From Candidatus Omnitrophota bacterium (GTDB lineage Bacteria; Omnitrophota; 4484-213), in assembly GCA_003645805.1 (NCBI GenBank), contig QNCL01000038.1, positions 1 to 7,463 on the forward strand: a stretch of DNA of 7,463 nucleotides, in the 5' to 3' direction. Positions 1-6,525 of the stretch are shown here, piece by piece. The first letter of the stretch is position 1. Every line of letters begins with the position of its first letter. The notes under the pieces are model-generated. The model saw only the letters and a list, made by a program, of their open reading frames with translations. It made no database searches and had not been told where the DNA came from. The translations under genes and the position numbers were made by a program.

Positions 1-31
1 GATTGGATATCTTTAGAGAGTTATTTTTCAT
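1..31 (-). CDS. Possible start of a further minus-strand gene, cut by the window edge
   Basis: An ATG at 31-29 is directly preceded by GGAAGGAGAG and opens a frame reading MKNNSLKISN up to the window edge. The Shine-Dalgarno is strong but its spacing to the ATG is short (2-4 nt). Ten codons are too few to recognise a product, and the start may be fortuitous. Confidence 0.25.
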   Translation of the reverse strand, partial: MKNNSLKISN

Positions 32-199
32 CTCTCCTTCCGTATGGGTGAGAAGAAGGGAAGTTTATCTGGGTTTTGGTTGACTCATCTTGCTCTGTGA
101 AAATATACCTCCTTCGCTTATCATAATATCCCTACTCCACCCTTATGGTAAAGTATACATCTTCTCCTCTTTTTATTTTTGCCTGCTAAGAGTCTATTC
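32..199 (-). other. Non-coding stretch after the tRNA, with a weak hairpin
   Basis: No gene is supported here. On the minus strand TACTTTACC-ATAAG-GGTGGAGTA (133-155) can form a 9-bp stem with two G-U pairs and a 5-nt loop, but no U-tract follows, so it is not a convincing intrinsic terminator. The same place contains TTTACC (147-152) and TATTAT (123-128) separated by 18 nt, each close to but not equal to sigma-70 -35 and -10 boxes; this could be a promoter for a gene beyond position 1. The stretch is as purine-rich as the coding regions and has several Shine-Dalgarno-like strings that serve no proper reading frame. Confidence 0.3.
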
Positions 200-275
200 T
201 GGCGCGCCTAGGAGGACTCGAACCTCCGACACATAGCTTCGAAGGCTACTGCTCTATCCACTGAGCTATAGGCGC
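200..275 (-). tRNA. tRNA-Arg, anticodon UCG
   Basis: The minus strand folds into a complete 76-nt cloverleaf: acceptor stem GCGCCTA/TAGGCGC with discriminator G, D arm GCTC/GAGC with loop AGTGGATA, anticodon stem GTAGC/GCTAT closed by one G-T pair, loop CTTCGAA with anticodon TCG (240-242), variable loop GTGTC and T arm GGAGG-TTCGAGT-CCTCC. The 3' CCA is encoded in the DNA (200-202). The tRNA reads arginine codon CGA, and others of the CGN box by wobble. Its 5' end is 4 nt (GTTT) after the pyrG stop, so it is most likely cut from the operon transcript by RNase P rather than expressed from its own promoter. No terminator hairpin with a U-run follows at once. Confidence 0.97.
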
Positions 276-279
276 AAAC

Positions 280-1878
280 CTATCTCTCAAGAGCGGTCTT
301 GATAAAAGCATAAAAGAGGGGATGAGGATTGTCGGGCTTTGATTTAAACTCCGGATGGAATTGGGAAGCAACAAACCAGGGATGCTCCCGAAGCTCTATG
401 ACCTCCACCAAATCCTGCTCAGGATAGAGCCCGGCAAAAACCAACCCCTTCTCTTCCATCAGTTCTCTATAAGCATTATTTACCTCATACCGATGCCGGT
501 GTCTCTCAAGAACACGCTCTTTCCTGTATGCTTCATAAGCCTTGGTGCCCTTCTTTATCTCACATGGATAAACCCCCAAACGCATCGTCCCCCCTTTAAC
601 CTCCACCTTCTTCTGCTCCTCCAGAAGACTGATTACCGGGTAAGGGGTATGCTTATCAAACTCTGTAGAGTTTGCTCCCTTCAGAGCACAAACATTGCGA
701 GCAAACTCAATTACTGCTGTCTGCATACCCAAGCATATTCCTAAAAAGGGAATCTTCTGCTCTCGAGCGTAGCGAATTGCTTCTATCTTTCCCTCTATTC
801 CTCGCGCTCCAAAACCTCCAGGAACAAGAATGCCCTGCACTCTCTCAAGATACCTGAAGAGGTTTTCGGGAGAGATCCTCTCGGAATCCACTCTTTCTAT
901 CTCCACCTTTGCATTATGAGCAATCCCGCTATGGATCAGCGCCTCGTATATTGATTTATAAGCGTCCTGAAGAGCGATATATTTACCTACCAGGGCAATC
1001 TTAACCCTGCGCTTGGGAAACTTTGCCCTTTTTACCACCTCATTCTCCCATCTGCTTAAATCCTGCTTCCTGCTTTTAAGATGGAGCATATCTATTATAA
1101 GCCTATCCAGCCCTTCGCGCTGAAAGAGAAGAGGAATTTCATAGACTGTCTCCACATCTATGGCTTGGATCACTGCTTCCTCATTTAAATTGCAAAACAG
1201 AGCAATCTTTTCCTTACTCTTTTTGCTCAACGGTCTTTCTGAGCGACATAAAAGAATGTCGGGTTGAATCCCTATCTGCCTCAATCTCCCTACACTATGT
1301 TGAGTAGGCTTTGTTTTTGTCTCATCTGCACTTTTTATATAAGGGACAAGGGTAACATGGATATTGATGGCATTTTCACGGCCTTCTTTGATAATAAACT
1401 GCCTTATTGCTTCTAAAAAAGGAAGGCTTTCAATATCCCCTACCGTCCCTCCTATTTCTACAATCACTACATCTAATCTCTTCCCCTGAGAGACCTTCTT
1501 TATCCTGCTTTTGATCTCATCAGTAATATGAGGAATGACCTGAACAGTCCCTCCCAAGAACTCCCCTTTTCTTTCCTTAGAGATGACCGAATAGTATATC
1601 TGACCGGTGGTAATGTTATTCTCTTTGCGCATCAAGGCATTGGTAAAACGCTCATAATGTCCTAAATCCAGATCTGTTTCTGCTCCATCTTCGGTAACAT
1701 AAACCTCTCCATGTTGATAGGGATTCATTGTCCCTGGGTCCACATTGATATAAGGATCGCATTTTACCAGAGTCAACTTTAGACCTCTTGATTCTAAAAG
1801 TTTGCCGATAGAAGCAGCAGCAATCCCTTTACCTAAACTGGAAACTACCCCACCAGTAATAAAGATATACTTAGGCAT
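280..1878 (-). CDS. pyrG: CTP synthase PyrG
   Basis: PyrG aminates UTP to CTP with ATP and glutamine, the last step of pyrimidine nucleotide synthesis; it works as a tetramer controlled by GTP and by CTP feedback. The 532 residues are close to the usual 535-550. The synthetase domain (1 to about 270) has the P-loop GGVVSSLGKGIAAAS (9-23), DPYINVDPGTMNPYQHGEVY (41-60), TEDGAETDLDLGHYERF (62-78), VEIGGTVGDIES (140-151) and the UTP/CTP loop KTKPTQHSV (188-196). The C-terminal class I glutaminase domain (about 290-530) has LVPGGFGARG (351-360), GICLGMQ with Cys382, and QFHPEF with His508 and Glu510, so the catalytic triad is complete. The start MPKYIFITGG is the family's normal N-terminus and carries AGGAAGG upstream. 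It is the last protein gene before the tRNA: its TAG stop lies only 4 nt from the tRNA 5' end. Confidence 0.97.
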   Translation of the reverse strand: MPKYIFITGGVVSSLGKGIAAASIGKLLESRGLKLTLVKCDPYINVDPGTMNPYQHGEVYVTEDGAETDLDLGHYERFTNALMRKENNITTGQIYYSVISKERKGEFLGGTVQVIPHITDEIKSRIKKVSQGKRLDVVIVEIGGTVGDIESLPFLEAIRQFIIKEGRENAINIHVTLVPYIKSADETKTKPTQHSVGRLRQIGIQPDILLCRSERPLSKKSKEKIALFCNLNEEAVIQAIDVETVYEIPLLFQREGLDRLIIDMLHLKSRKQDLSRWENEVVKRAKFPKRRVKIALVGKYIALQDAYKSIYEALIHSGIAHNAKVEIERVDSERISPENLFRYLERVQGILVPGGFGARGIEGKIEAIRYAREQKIPFLGICLGMQTAVIEFARNVCALKGANSTEFDKHTPYPVISLLEEQKKVEVKGGTMRLGVYPCEIKKGTKAYEAYRKERVLERHRHRYEVNNAYRELMEEKGLVFAGLYPEQDLVEVIELREHPWFVASQFHPEFKSKPDNPHPLFYAFIKTALER

Positions 1879-1882
1879 TTAA

Positions 1883-1889
1883 CCTTCCT
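1883..1889 (-). promoter_or_regulatory. Ribosome binding site for pyrG, overlapping the glmS stop
   Basis: The minus strand reads TAGGAAGGTTAAATG. The last two bases of the glmS stop TAG are part of the Shine-Dalgarno AGGAAGG, with a 4-nt spacer before the pyrG ATG at 1878-1876. A ribosome that terminates on glmS therefore sits on the pyrG start region, which suggests translational coupling. Confidence 0.65.
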
Positions 1890-3711
1890 ACTCCACGGTA
1901 ACACTCTTGGCTAAATTTCGGGGTTTATCCACATCATAACCCTTGAGTGAAGCCAGATAATAAGCAAGGAGTTGCAAAGGAACTACTGTAAGAAGAGGGG
2001 AGAGAAGAGGCTCTACGGAGGGAATAAAGATAACCTCCTTTATAAGTCTTTTTATCTGCTCATTCCCTTCGCTGGCGATAGCAATAATCTTCCCTCGACG
2101 TGCAATTATCTCCTGAATATTAGAGAACATCTTCTCGTAGAGAGGAGAATCATTGGCGATGCATACTACCGCTCTGTACTCATCAATAAGAGCGATGGGT
2201 CCGTGTTTCATCTCCCCTGCCGCATAACCTTCCGCAGGAATATAAGAAAGTTCCTTTAACTTCAGTGCTCCTTCCAAAGCGGTAGGGAAATTCACCCCTC
2301 TTCCTAAATAAAGGAAGGCTCCAAAATGCAGATGTTTGCGAGCAATCTCCTTAATCTCCGCCTCCCTCTCCAACACCTTTCTTTGCGCTTGAGGTATCTT
2401 CTTTAGATAAGAGATTACCTTCTTGGACTGTTCCGCAGAAATCTTCTCTTTTACCCTTGCTAAGTAAAGAGAAAAGAGATAAAGCAAGGTTAACTGAGCA
2501 GTATACGCCTTTGTGGAAGCAACACTTATCTCCGGACCAGCATAGGTATATAGATATGCCTCAGACTCGCGTATCAAAGATGAACCCAGGACATTGCAGA
2601 TAGAAATTACCCTTGCTCCTCTCCTTTTCGCCTCACGCACTCCAGCCAATGTATCCGCAGTCTCTCCAGACTGGCTAATGGCAATAACCAGTGTCTTTTT
2701 TCCTATGACCGGGTGACGATAACGAAATTCACTCCCTAACTCTGCCCAGACAGGGAGACGGGAGAAAGTTTCAAGGAGATATCTTCCTACCAGACCAGCA
2801 TGAAAAGCAGTTCCGCAGGCAATAATAACTACCTCCTTAATAGATTTCAAAAGGCTCGGGGATATACCCGAAGTCTTGAAATCTATCCTGTTGTCCTTTA
2901 CATATTGAGAGAGTATGCGCGAGAGCACAGAAGGTTGTTCATAGATCTCTTTGAGCATAAAGTCTTTGAAGCCCTTTTTCTGCGCCAATTCTATATTAAA
3001 AGAAACCTTCTCGGGGCTGACGGCTACCTTCCTCCCTCGCTTATCCAGAATCTCCACATCATCCTTTCCTACCACGGCTATCTCTCCATTATTCAAGTAG
3101 ATAACTTTGCGGGTATAGGCTAATATTGCCGGAATATCGGAGGCAATGAAGTTTTCTTTCTTCCCGAGAGCAATAATTAAGGGAGAATCATTTCTTATCG
3201 CAATTATTTTATCTGGCTCATCGACAGAAATAATCCCTAAGGCATAGGAACCTCTTAATATCTTTATCACTTTCCTCAGTGCCTTCCGCAGGTCTCCTTC
3301 ATAGAATTTTTTTATTAGATTAGGCACTATCTCGCTATCTGTCTCGGAGGTAAATCTAACTCCTTCCTTCTCCAGTTGCTTTCTTAACTCCTGATAGTTT
3401 TCTATTATTCCGTTATGCACCACAGCAATATGTCTGGAGAAGTCAGAATGAGGGTGAGCATTCCTTGATGAGGGCTCTCCATGCGTAGCCCATCGTGTAT
3501 GTCCTATCCCTATCCTTGCAGAGATTTGCTTCTTCTCTAAAAGGGTTTGCAGATATGATATTCTTCCTTTGCACTTCAGAATAGAGAGTTTTCCTTCCTT
3601 AAGTATCCCTATTCCTGCAGAATCGTATCCTCTATACTCCAGTCTCTTCAGTCCTTCCAAGATAATGGAAACCGCTTCTCTTTCCCCAATATATCCTATT
3701 ATTCCGCACAT
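1888..3711 (-). CDS. glmS: Glutamine--fructose-6-phosphate aminotransferase (isomerizing) GlmS
   Basis: GlmS converts fructose-6-phosphate and glutamine to glucosamine-6-phosphate, the first step toward UDP-GlcNAc for peptidoglycan and, where present, lipopolysaccharide. The 607 residues match the family (about 600-610). The class II glutaminase domain (1-240) shows Cys2, HTRWATHG (71-78), HNGIIENY (99-106) and SETDSE (122-127). Two SIS sugar-phosphate domains follow, roughly 285-420 and 455-597, with CGTAFHAG (299-306), SQSGET (346-351), STKAYTAQ (399-406), LKLKELSYIPAEGYAAGEMK (483-502), His503 and the conserved tail DVDKPRNLAKSVTVE with its Lys602. At the position of Escherichia coli Ser303 there is Ala302, a substitution also usual in other bacteria. 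The ATG is preceded by GGCGGG (3719-3724) with a 7-nt spacer; an ATG five bases upstream is out of frame. No room exists for a glmS ribozyme, since purF ends 19 nt before. The pyrG gene follows after 9 nt. Confidence 0.97.
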   Translation of the reverse strand: MCGIIGYIGEREAVSIILEGLKRLEYRGYDSAGIGILKEGKLSILKCKGRISYLQTLLEKKQISARIGIGHTRWATHGEPSSRNAHPHSDFSRHIAVVHNGIIENYQELRKQLEKEGVRFTSETDSEIVPNLIKKFYEGDLRKALRKVIKILRGSYALGIISVDEPDKIIAIRNDSPLIIALGKKENFIASDIPAILAYTRKVIYLNNGEIAVVGKDDVEILDKRGRKVAVSPEKVSFNIELAQKKGFKDFMLKEIYEQPSVLSRILSQYVKDNRIDFKTSGISPSLLKSIKEVVIIACGTAFHAGLVGRYLLETFSRLPVWAELGSEFRYRHPVIGKKTLVIAISQSGETADTLAGVREAKRRGARVISICNVLGSSLIRESEAYLYTYAGPEISVASTKAYTAQLTLLYLFSLYLARVKEKISAEQSKKVISYLKKIPQAQRKVLEREAEIKEIARKHLHFGAFLYLGRGVNFPTALEGALKLKELSYIPAEGYAAGEMKHGPIALIDEYRAVVCIANDSPLYEKMFSNIQEIIARRGKIIAIASEGNEQIKRLIKEVIFIPSVEPLLSPLLTVVPLQLLAYYLASLKGYDVDKPRNLAKSVTVE

Positions 3712-3730
3712 CTCATTTCCCGCCTATCTG

Positions 3731-5107
3731 TTAAGAGTTAAGAACCCTCTGCTTCTCTTTTTGCTTCTTAACCTCAGTAGGATAGCGCCCATTAAAGCAA
3801 GCAGTGCAAAACCTCTCTTTGGGCAAGAGCATAGAGTTCAACATCCCCTCAAGACTCAAGTATTTCAGACTATCTACCCCGATAAATTTCCTTATCTCCT
3901 CAATGCTATGCTCAGAAGCAATCAGTTCTTTCTTTGTAGGAAAATCAATTCCATAAAAACAAGGAAATCTAAGGGGAGGGCAACTAACCCGCATATGCAC
4001 CTCCCTCGCTCCTGCTTCACGCAAAGTCTTTACCCGAATACGGCTTGTGGTGCCCCGCACAATAGAGTCTTCGATAATCGCAATCCTCTTTCCCTTGAGC
4101 ACATCCCGTATAGGATTTAACTTTACTTTTACCTTAAAATTACGGATGAACTGAGAAGGCTGGATAAATGTCCTTCCAATATAGTGATTGCGCACCATAG
4201 CAATCTCATAAGGAATATTCGCCTCCTGAGCAAATCCCAGAGCAGCATAGTTTCCTGAATCAGGAATAGGCATCACAAAATCTGCCTTTACTGGATGTTC
4301 TCGCGCCAGTTCCTCTCCCAAGCGTTTACGAGTAAGGTAAACATTGGCTCCAAAGATGTTGCTATCTGGGCGGGCAAAGTAGATATACTCAAATATACAC
4401 AAAGAATGAGAAGAAGGAGGAGGAAAGGGCTTAAAAGAACGAATCCTATTCTTGTCTATAAACACAATCTCTCCTGGCTCGATCTCTCTCACATATCTTG
4501 CTTGGATCAGATCTAATGCACAGGTTTCACTAACAAGAATATAACTATCCTTCAGCCTTCCCAAGCACAAGGGCTTAAACCCATAAGGGTCTCTTGCTCC
4601 TATAAGTTTCTCCTTAAAAAGCAAAACTAACGAGTAGGAACCTTTCACTTGCAAAAGAGCATCTACAAGAGCATCCTCTATTCTCTTTTTTGAAGAGGTG
4701 AGCAAAAGTTGGGCAATAACCTCTGAGTCAAGGGTACTCTTAAAGCGAACTCCTTGCTTCCTGAGTTTTCTGCGAAGAGAAAGGGTATTGATAAGATTGC
4801 CATTGTGAGCGATCGCCAGAAAAGAGTCTTTATAATTAAGCAAAAAAGGTTGAACATTCTCTAAGGTGCTTGCTCCTGTGGTAGAGTAGCGATTATGCCC
4901 AATGGCTAAATAGCCCTTTAGAGTATTTATCTTTCTCTTCTCAAATACCTCACCTACCAACCCTACATTCTTATGTAAATAGACCTTTCTCCCATCATAG
5001 GTAACTATACCCGCTCCTTCCTCTCCTCGGTGTTGAAGGGCATATAAACTCAGATAAGCCAATCTCCCTGCCTCCTGGTGATTTGAAATCCCTACTATTC
5101 CACACAT
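3731..5107 (-). CDS. purF: Amidophosphoribosyltransferase PurF, Fe-S type without propeptide
   Basis: PurF makes phosphoribosylamine from PRPP and glutamine, the committed and feedback-controlled step of purine synthesis. The 458 residues form an N-terminal class II (Ntn) glutaminase domain with Cys2 as nucleophile after Met removal (MCGIVGI), HNRYSTTG (71-78) and HNGNLIN (101-107), followed by a phosphoribosyltransferase domain with EYIYFARPDS (240-249) and the PRPP loop IIEDSIVRGTT (344-354). The first acidic residue of that loop is Glu where the usual one is Asp. Four cysteines, Cys237, Cys383 (PCFYGID) and Cys434/Cys437 (CTAC), coincide with the [4Fe-4S] ligands of the Bacillus subtilis enzyme, so an oxygen-sensitive cluster is inferred. 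The Bacillus enzyme is made with an 11-residue propeptide; here there is none. The start has AGAAGG upstream, 30 nt after hisF; glmS follows after 19 nt. The tail after residue 447 is basic and not conserved. Confidence 0.96.
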   Translation of the reverse strand: MCGIVGISNHQEAGRLAYLSLYALQHRGEEGAGIVTYDGRKVYLHKNVGLVGEVFEKRKINTLKGYLAIGHNRYSTTGASTLENVQPFLLNYKDSFLAIAHNGNLINTLSLRRKLRKQGVRFKSTLDSEVIAQLLLTSSKKRIEDALVDALLQVKGSYSLVLLFKEKLIGARDPYGFKPLCLGRLKDSYILVSETCALDLIQARYVREIEPGEIVFIDKNRIRSFKPFPPPSSHSLCIFEYIYFARPDSNIFGANVYLTRKRLGEELAREHPVKADFVMPIPDSGNYAALGFAQEANIPYEIAMVRNHYIGRTFIQPSQFIRNFKVKVKLNPIRDVLKGKRIAIIEDSIVRGTTSRIRVKTLREAGAREVHMRVSCPPLRFPCFYGIDFPTKKELIASEHSIEEIRKFIGVDSLKYLSLEGMLNSMLLPKERFCTACFNGRYPTEVKKQKEKQRVLNS

Positions 5108-5111
5108 ATTG

Positions 5112-5117
5112 CCTTCT
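5112..5117 (-). promoter_or_regulatory. Ribosome binding site for purF
   Basis: The minus strand reads AGAAGG, spacer CAAT, then the ATG at 5107-5105. It confirms that translation starts with Met-Cys. The upstream in-frame codons back to the hisF stop (11 codons, same frame) contain no ATG, GTG or TTG, so a longer PurF with a propeptide is not possible by ordinary initiation. Confidence 0.65.
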
Positions 5118-5137
5118 ATTCTGGATACCCTATTTTT

Positions 5138-5905
5138 CTATTCCCTTACTGCTATCCCTTTTGCCTTCAGATACTCCTTTGCCTCATAAATAGAGAACTT
5201 CCCGTAATGGAATATGGAAGCCGCCAACACCGCATCTGCTTTTCCCTGAGTAAGTGCTTGATATAGGTGCTCAAGAGTCCCCGCTCCTCCAGAGGCAATT
5301 ATTGGAATACTCACCCTTTCGGAAACCTCGCGCGTCAGTTCAAGGTCATAGCCCTGTTCTGTTCCATCTCTATCCATACTCGTAAGAAGAATTTCGCCCG
5401 CTCCTAAATCCTCTACTTGCTTTGCCCATTCAAGCACATCCAGTCCTGTAGGTTTTCTTCCTCCGTAGATAACCACCTCCCATTGAGCCCTCTCTGCCGC
5501 TCCTGTCCTTCTTGCATCTATGGCTATCACAATACACTGACTTCCAAACTCCTTCACCCCTTCTTCCACCAAAGAGGGGTTCTGCACACCTGCAGTGTTT
5601 ATAGAAACCTTATCTGCTCCGTATCTAAGTAAATCCTCAATATCCTTAAGTCCTCTAATCCCTCCTCCTACAGTAAGAGGGATAAATACATTCTCTGCTG
5701 TCCTTCTCACTACCTCCAACATTACCCCTCTCTTCTCTATACTGGCGGTAATGTCCAGATACACAATCTCATCTGCCCCTTCTTGAGCATAGAGATATGC
5801 ACACTCTATGGGATCTCCTGCATCCTTCAGGCGGAGGAAGTTTATGCCCTTGACCACCCTCCCGTCCTTTACATCCAGACAAGGAATAATACGCTTGGTT
5901 AGCAT
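5138..5905 (-). CDS. hisF: Imidazole glycerol phosphate synthase, cyclase subunit HisF
   Basis: HisF is the (beta/alpha)8-barrel synthase subunit. It uses ammonia from HisH to convert PRFAR into imidazole glycerol phosphate and AICAR; AICAR returns to the purine pathway. With the start at 5905 the protein has 255 residues, as usual (about 250-258), and begins MLTKRIIPCLDVKDGRVVKG, which aligns end to end with family members. The general acid/base pair falls at Asp11 (CLDVKDG) and Asp130 (AIDARR), exactly the family numbering. The phosphate-binding segments TVGGGI (78-83) and IASGGAG (203-209) are present, as is LLTSMDRDGT (173-182). An in-frame ATG at 5977 would add 24 residues encoded inside hisH with no family similarity, so it is rejected. 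The ATG overlaps the hisH stop by 7 nt. The nearest purine-rich Shine-Dalgarno (GGAGGTG, 5926-5932) is 20 nt away, so translation probably depends on coupling with hisH. Confidence 0.96.
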   Translation of the reverse strand: MLTKRIIPCLDVKDGRVVKGINFLRLKDAGDPIECAYLYAQEGADEIVYLDITASIEKRGVMLEVVRRTAENVFIPLTVGGGIRGLKDIEDLLRYGADKVSINTAGVQNPSLVEEGVKEFGSQCIVIAIDARRTGAAERAQWEVVIYGGRKPTGLDVLEWAKQVEDLGAGEILLTSMDRDGTEQGYDLELTREVSERVSIPIIASGGAGTLEHLYQALTQGKADAVLAASIFHYGKFSIYEAKEYLKAKGIAVRE

Positions 5906-6525
5906 AAAGAGAGAAAATTCTTGAGCACCTCCAGTCCTACCTTTCCACTCTTCTCGGGATGAAACTGTACTCCCCACAACCTACCTTTAGCAACTGCACA
6001 CACAAATTCCTTTCCATAATCTGCAGTAGCAAGAACGATGTCCTCCTCTTGGGGAATTACATAATAGGAATGAACAAAATAAAAATACGCCTCTTCCTCA
6101 AGTACCCCTGTAAACATCCCTTTTTCTTTCCTTTTCTTTACCTTTATCTTATTCCATCCCATATGGGGAACTTTCAAACCTTCACAAGGCTCAAATCTCC
6201 TTACCTCTCCTTTAAGAACCCCTAAACCCTTCCATTCCCTGCTTTCCTCACTCCTCTCAAATAGAAGTTGAAGCCCCAAGCAGATTCCTAAAAACGCTTT
6301 TCCTTCCCTTATAAGCCGCGGGAGAAGAGAAGTAAGGGAAAGCGTTAAAAGATTCCTTGCTCCTCTCTCAAATGCTCCTACTCCGGGCAACACCACTCCT
6401 TCTGCTTTCACAATTTCCTTAGAGTCAGCAGTAACCTTCACATAAGCCCCGGCTTTCTCCAAGGCTTTGCTTACACTCCTTATGTTTCCCAATCCGTAAT
6501 CAATGAGGGCAATGCGCCTCTCCAC
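5899..6525 (-). CDS. hisH: Imidazole glycerol phosphate synthase, glutaminase subunit HisH
   Basis: HisH is the class I glutamine amidotransferase half of imidazole glycerol phosphate synthase. It hydrolyses glutamine and passes ammonia to HisF in the fifth step of histidine synthesis. The 208 residues fit the family (about 195-215). Visible motifs are the N-terminal strand IALIDYGLGNIRSV (5-18), the oxyanion strand LPGVGAF (46-52), the nucleophile elbow GICLGLQ with Cys82, VPHMGWN (119-125), FVHSYY (150-155) and QFHPEKSG with His189 and Glu191, which complete the Cys-His-Glu triad. The start is a GTG, 46 nt inside purL, preceded by GGAGG; the next possible starts would cut into the first beta strand. 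The gene ends in ATGCTAA, where its stop overlaps the ATG of hisF. The C-terminus is short and ends LSLC. Finding it directly behind purL rather than with hisB or hisA is unusual. Confidence 0.96.
   Translation of the reverse strand: MERRIALIDYGLGNIRSVSKALEKAGAYVKVTADSKEIVKAEGVVLPGVGAFERGARNLLTLSLTSLLPRLIREGKAFLGICLGLQLLFERSEESREWKGLGVLKGEVRRFEPCEGLKVPHMGWNKIKVKKRKEKGMFTGVLEEEAYFYFVHSYYVIPQEEDIVLATADYGKEFVCAVAKGRLWGVQFHPEKSGKVGLEVLKNFLSLC

Noticed and set aside
65..124. Small minus-strand reading frame of 19 codons starting MISEGGIFSQ
   Set aside because: Too short, with poor Shine-Dalgarno spacing and no recognisable feature; expected by chance.
131..144. Minus-strand AGGGTGGAG resembling the conserved T-box sequence AGGGTGGNACCGCG
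   Set aside because: Only the first half fits; the ACCGCG part, a specifier stem and a terminator are all missing.
169..181. T-rich run on the plus strand as an intrinsic terminator
   Set aside because: It is on the strand without genes, and the only nearby hairpin (133-155) is separated from it by more than 10 nt. For the minus-strand operon it reads as an A-run.
200..275. tRNA gene as the attachment site of a mobile element
   Set aside because: No integrase, no direct repeat of the tRNA 3' end and no foreign-looking gene occur in the window.
355..857. Plus-strand reading frames opposite pyrG
   Set aside because: They are antisense shadows of a gene with clear catalytic motifs, and their translations have no family features. 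The same holds for the plus-strand frames opposite glmS, purF, hisF and hisH.
3712..3730. glmS ribozyme upstream of glmS
   Set aside because: The gap to purF is 19 nt, far too short for the ribozyme, and no such core is seen within the end of purF.
5906..5977. Longer HisF with 24 extra N-terminal residues from the ATG at 5977
   Set aside because: The extension lies wholly inside hisH, has no family similarity, and would move Asp11 and Asp130 away from the family numbering. The start at 5905 gives the standard N-terminus.
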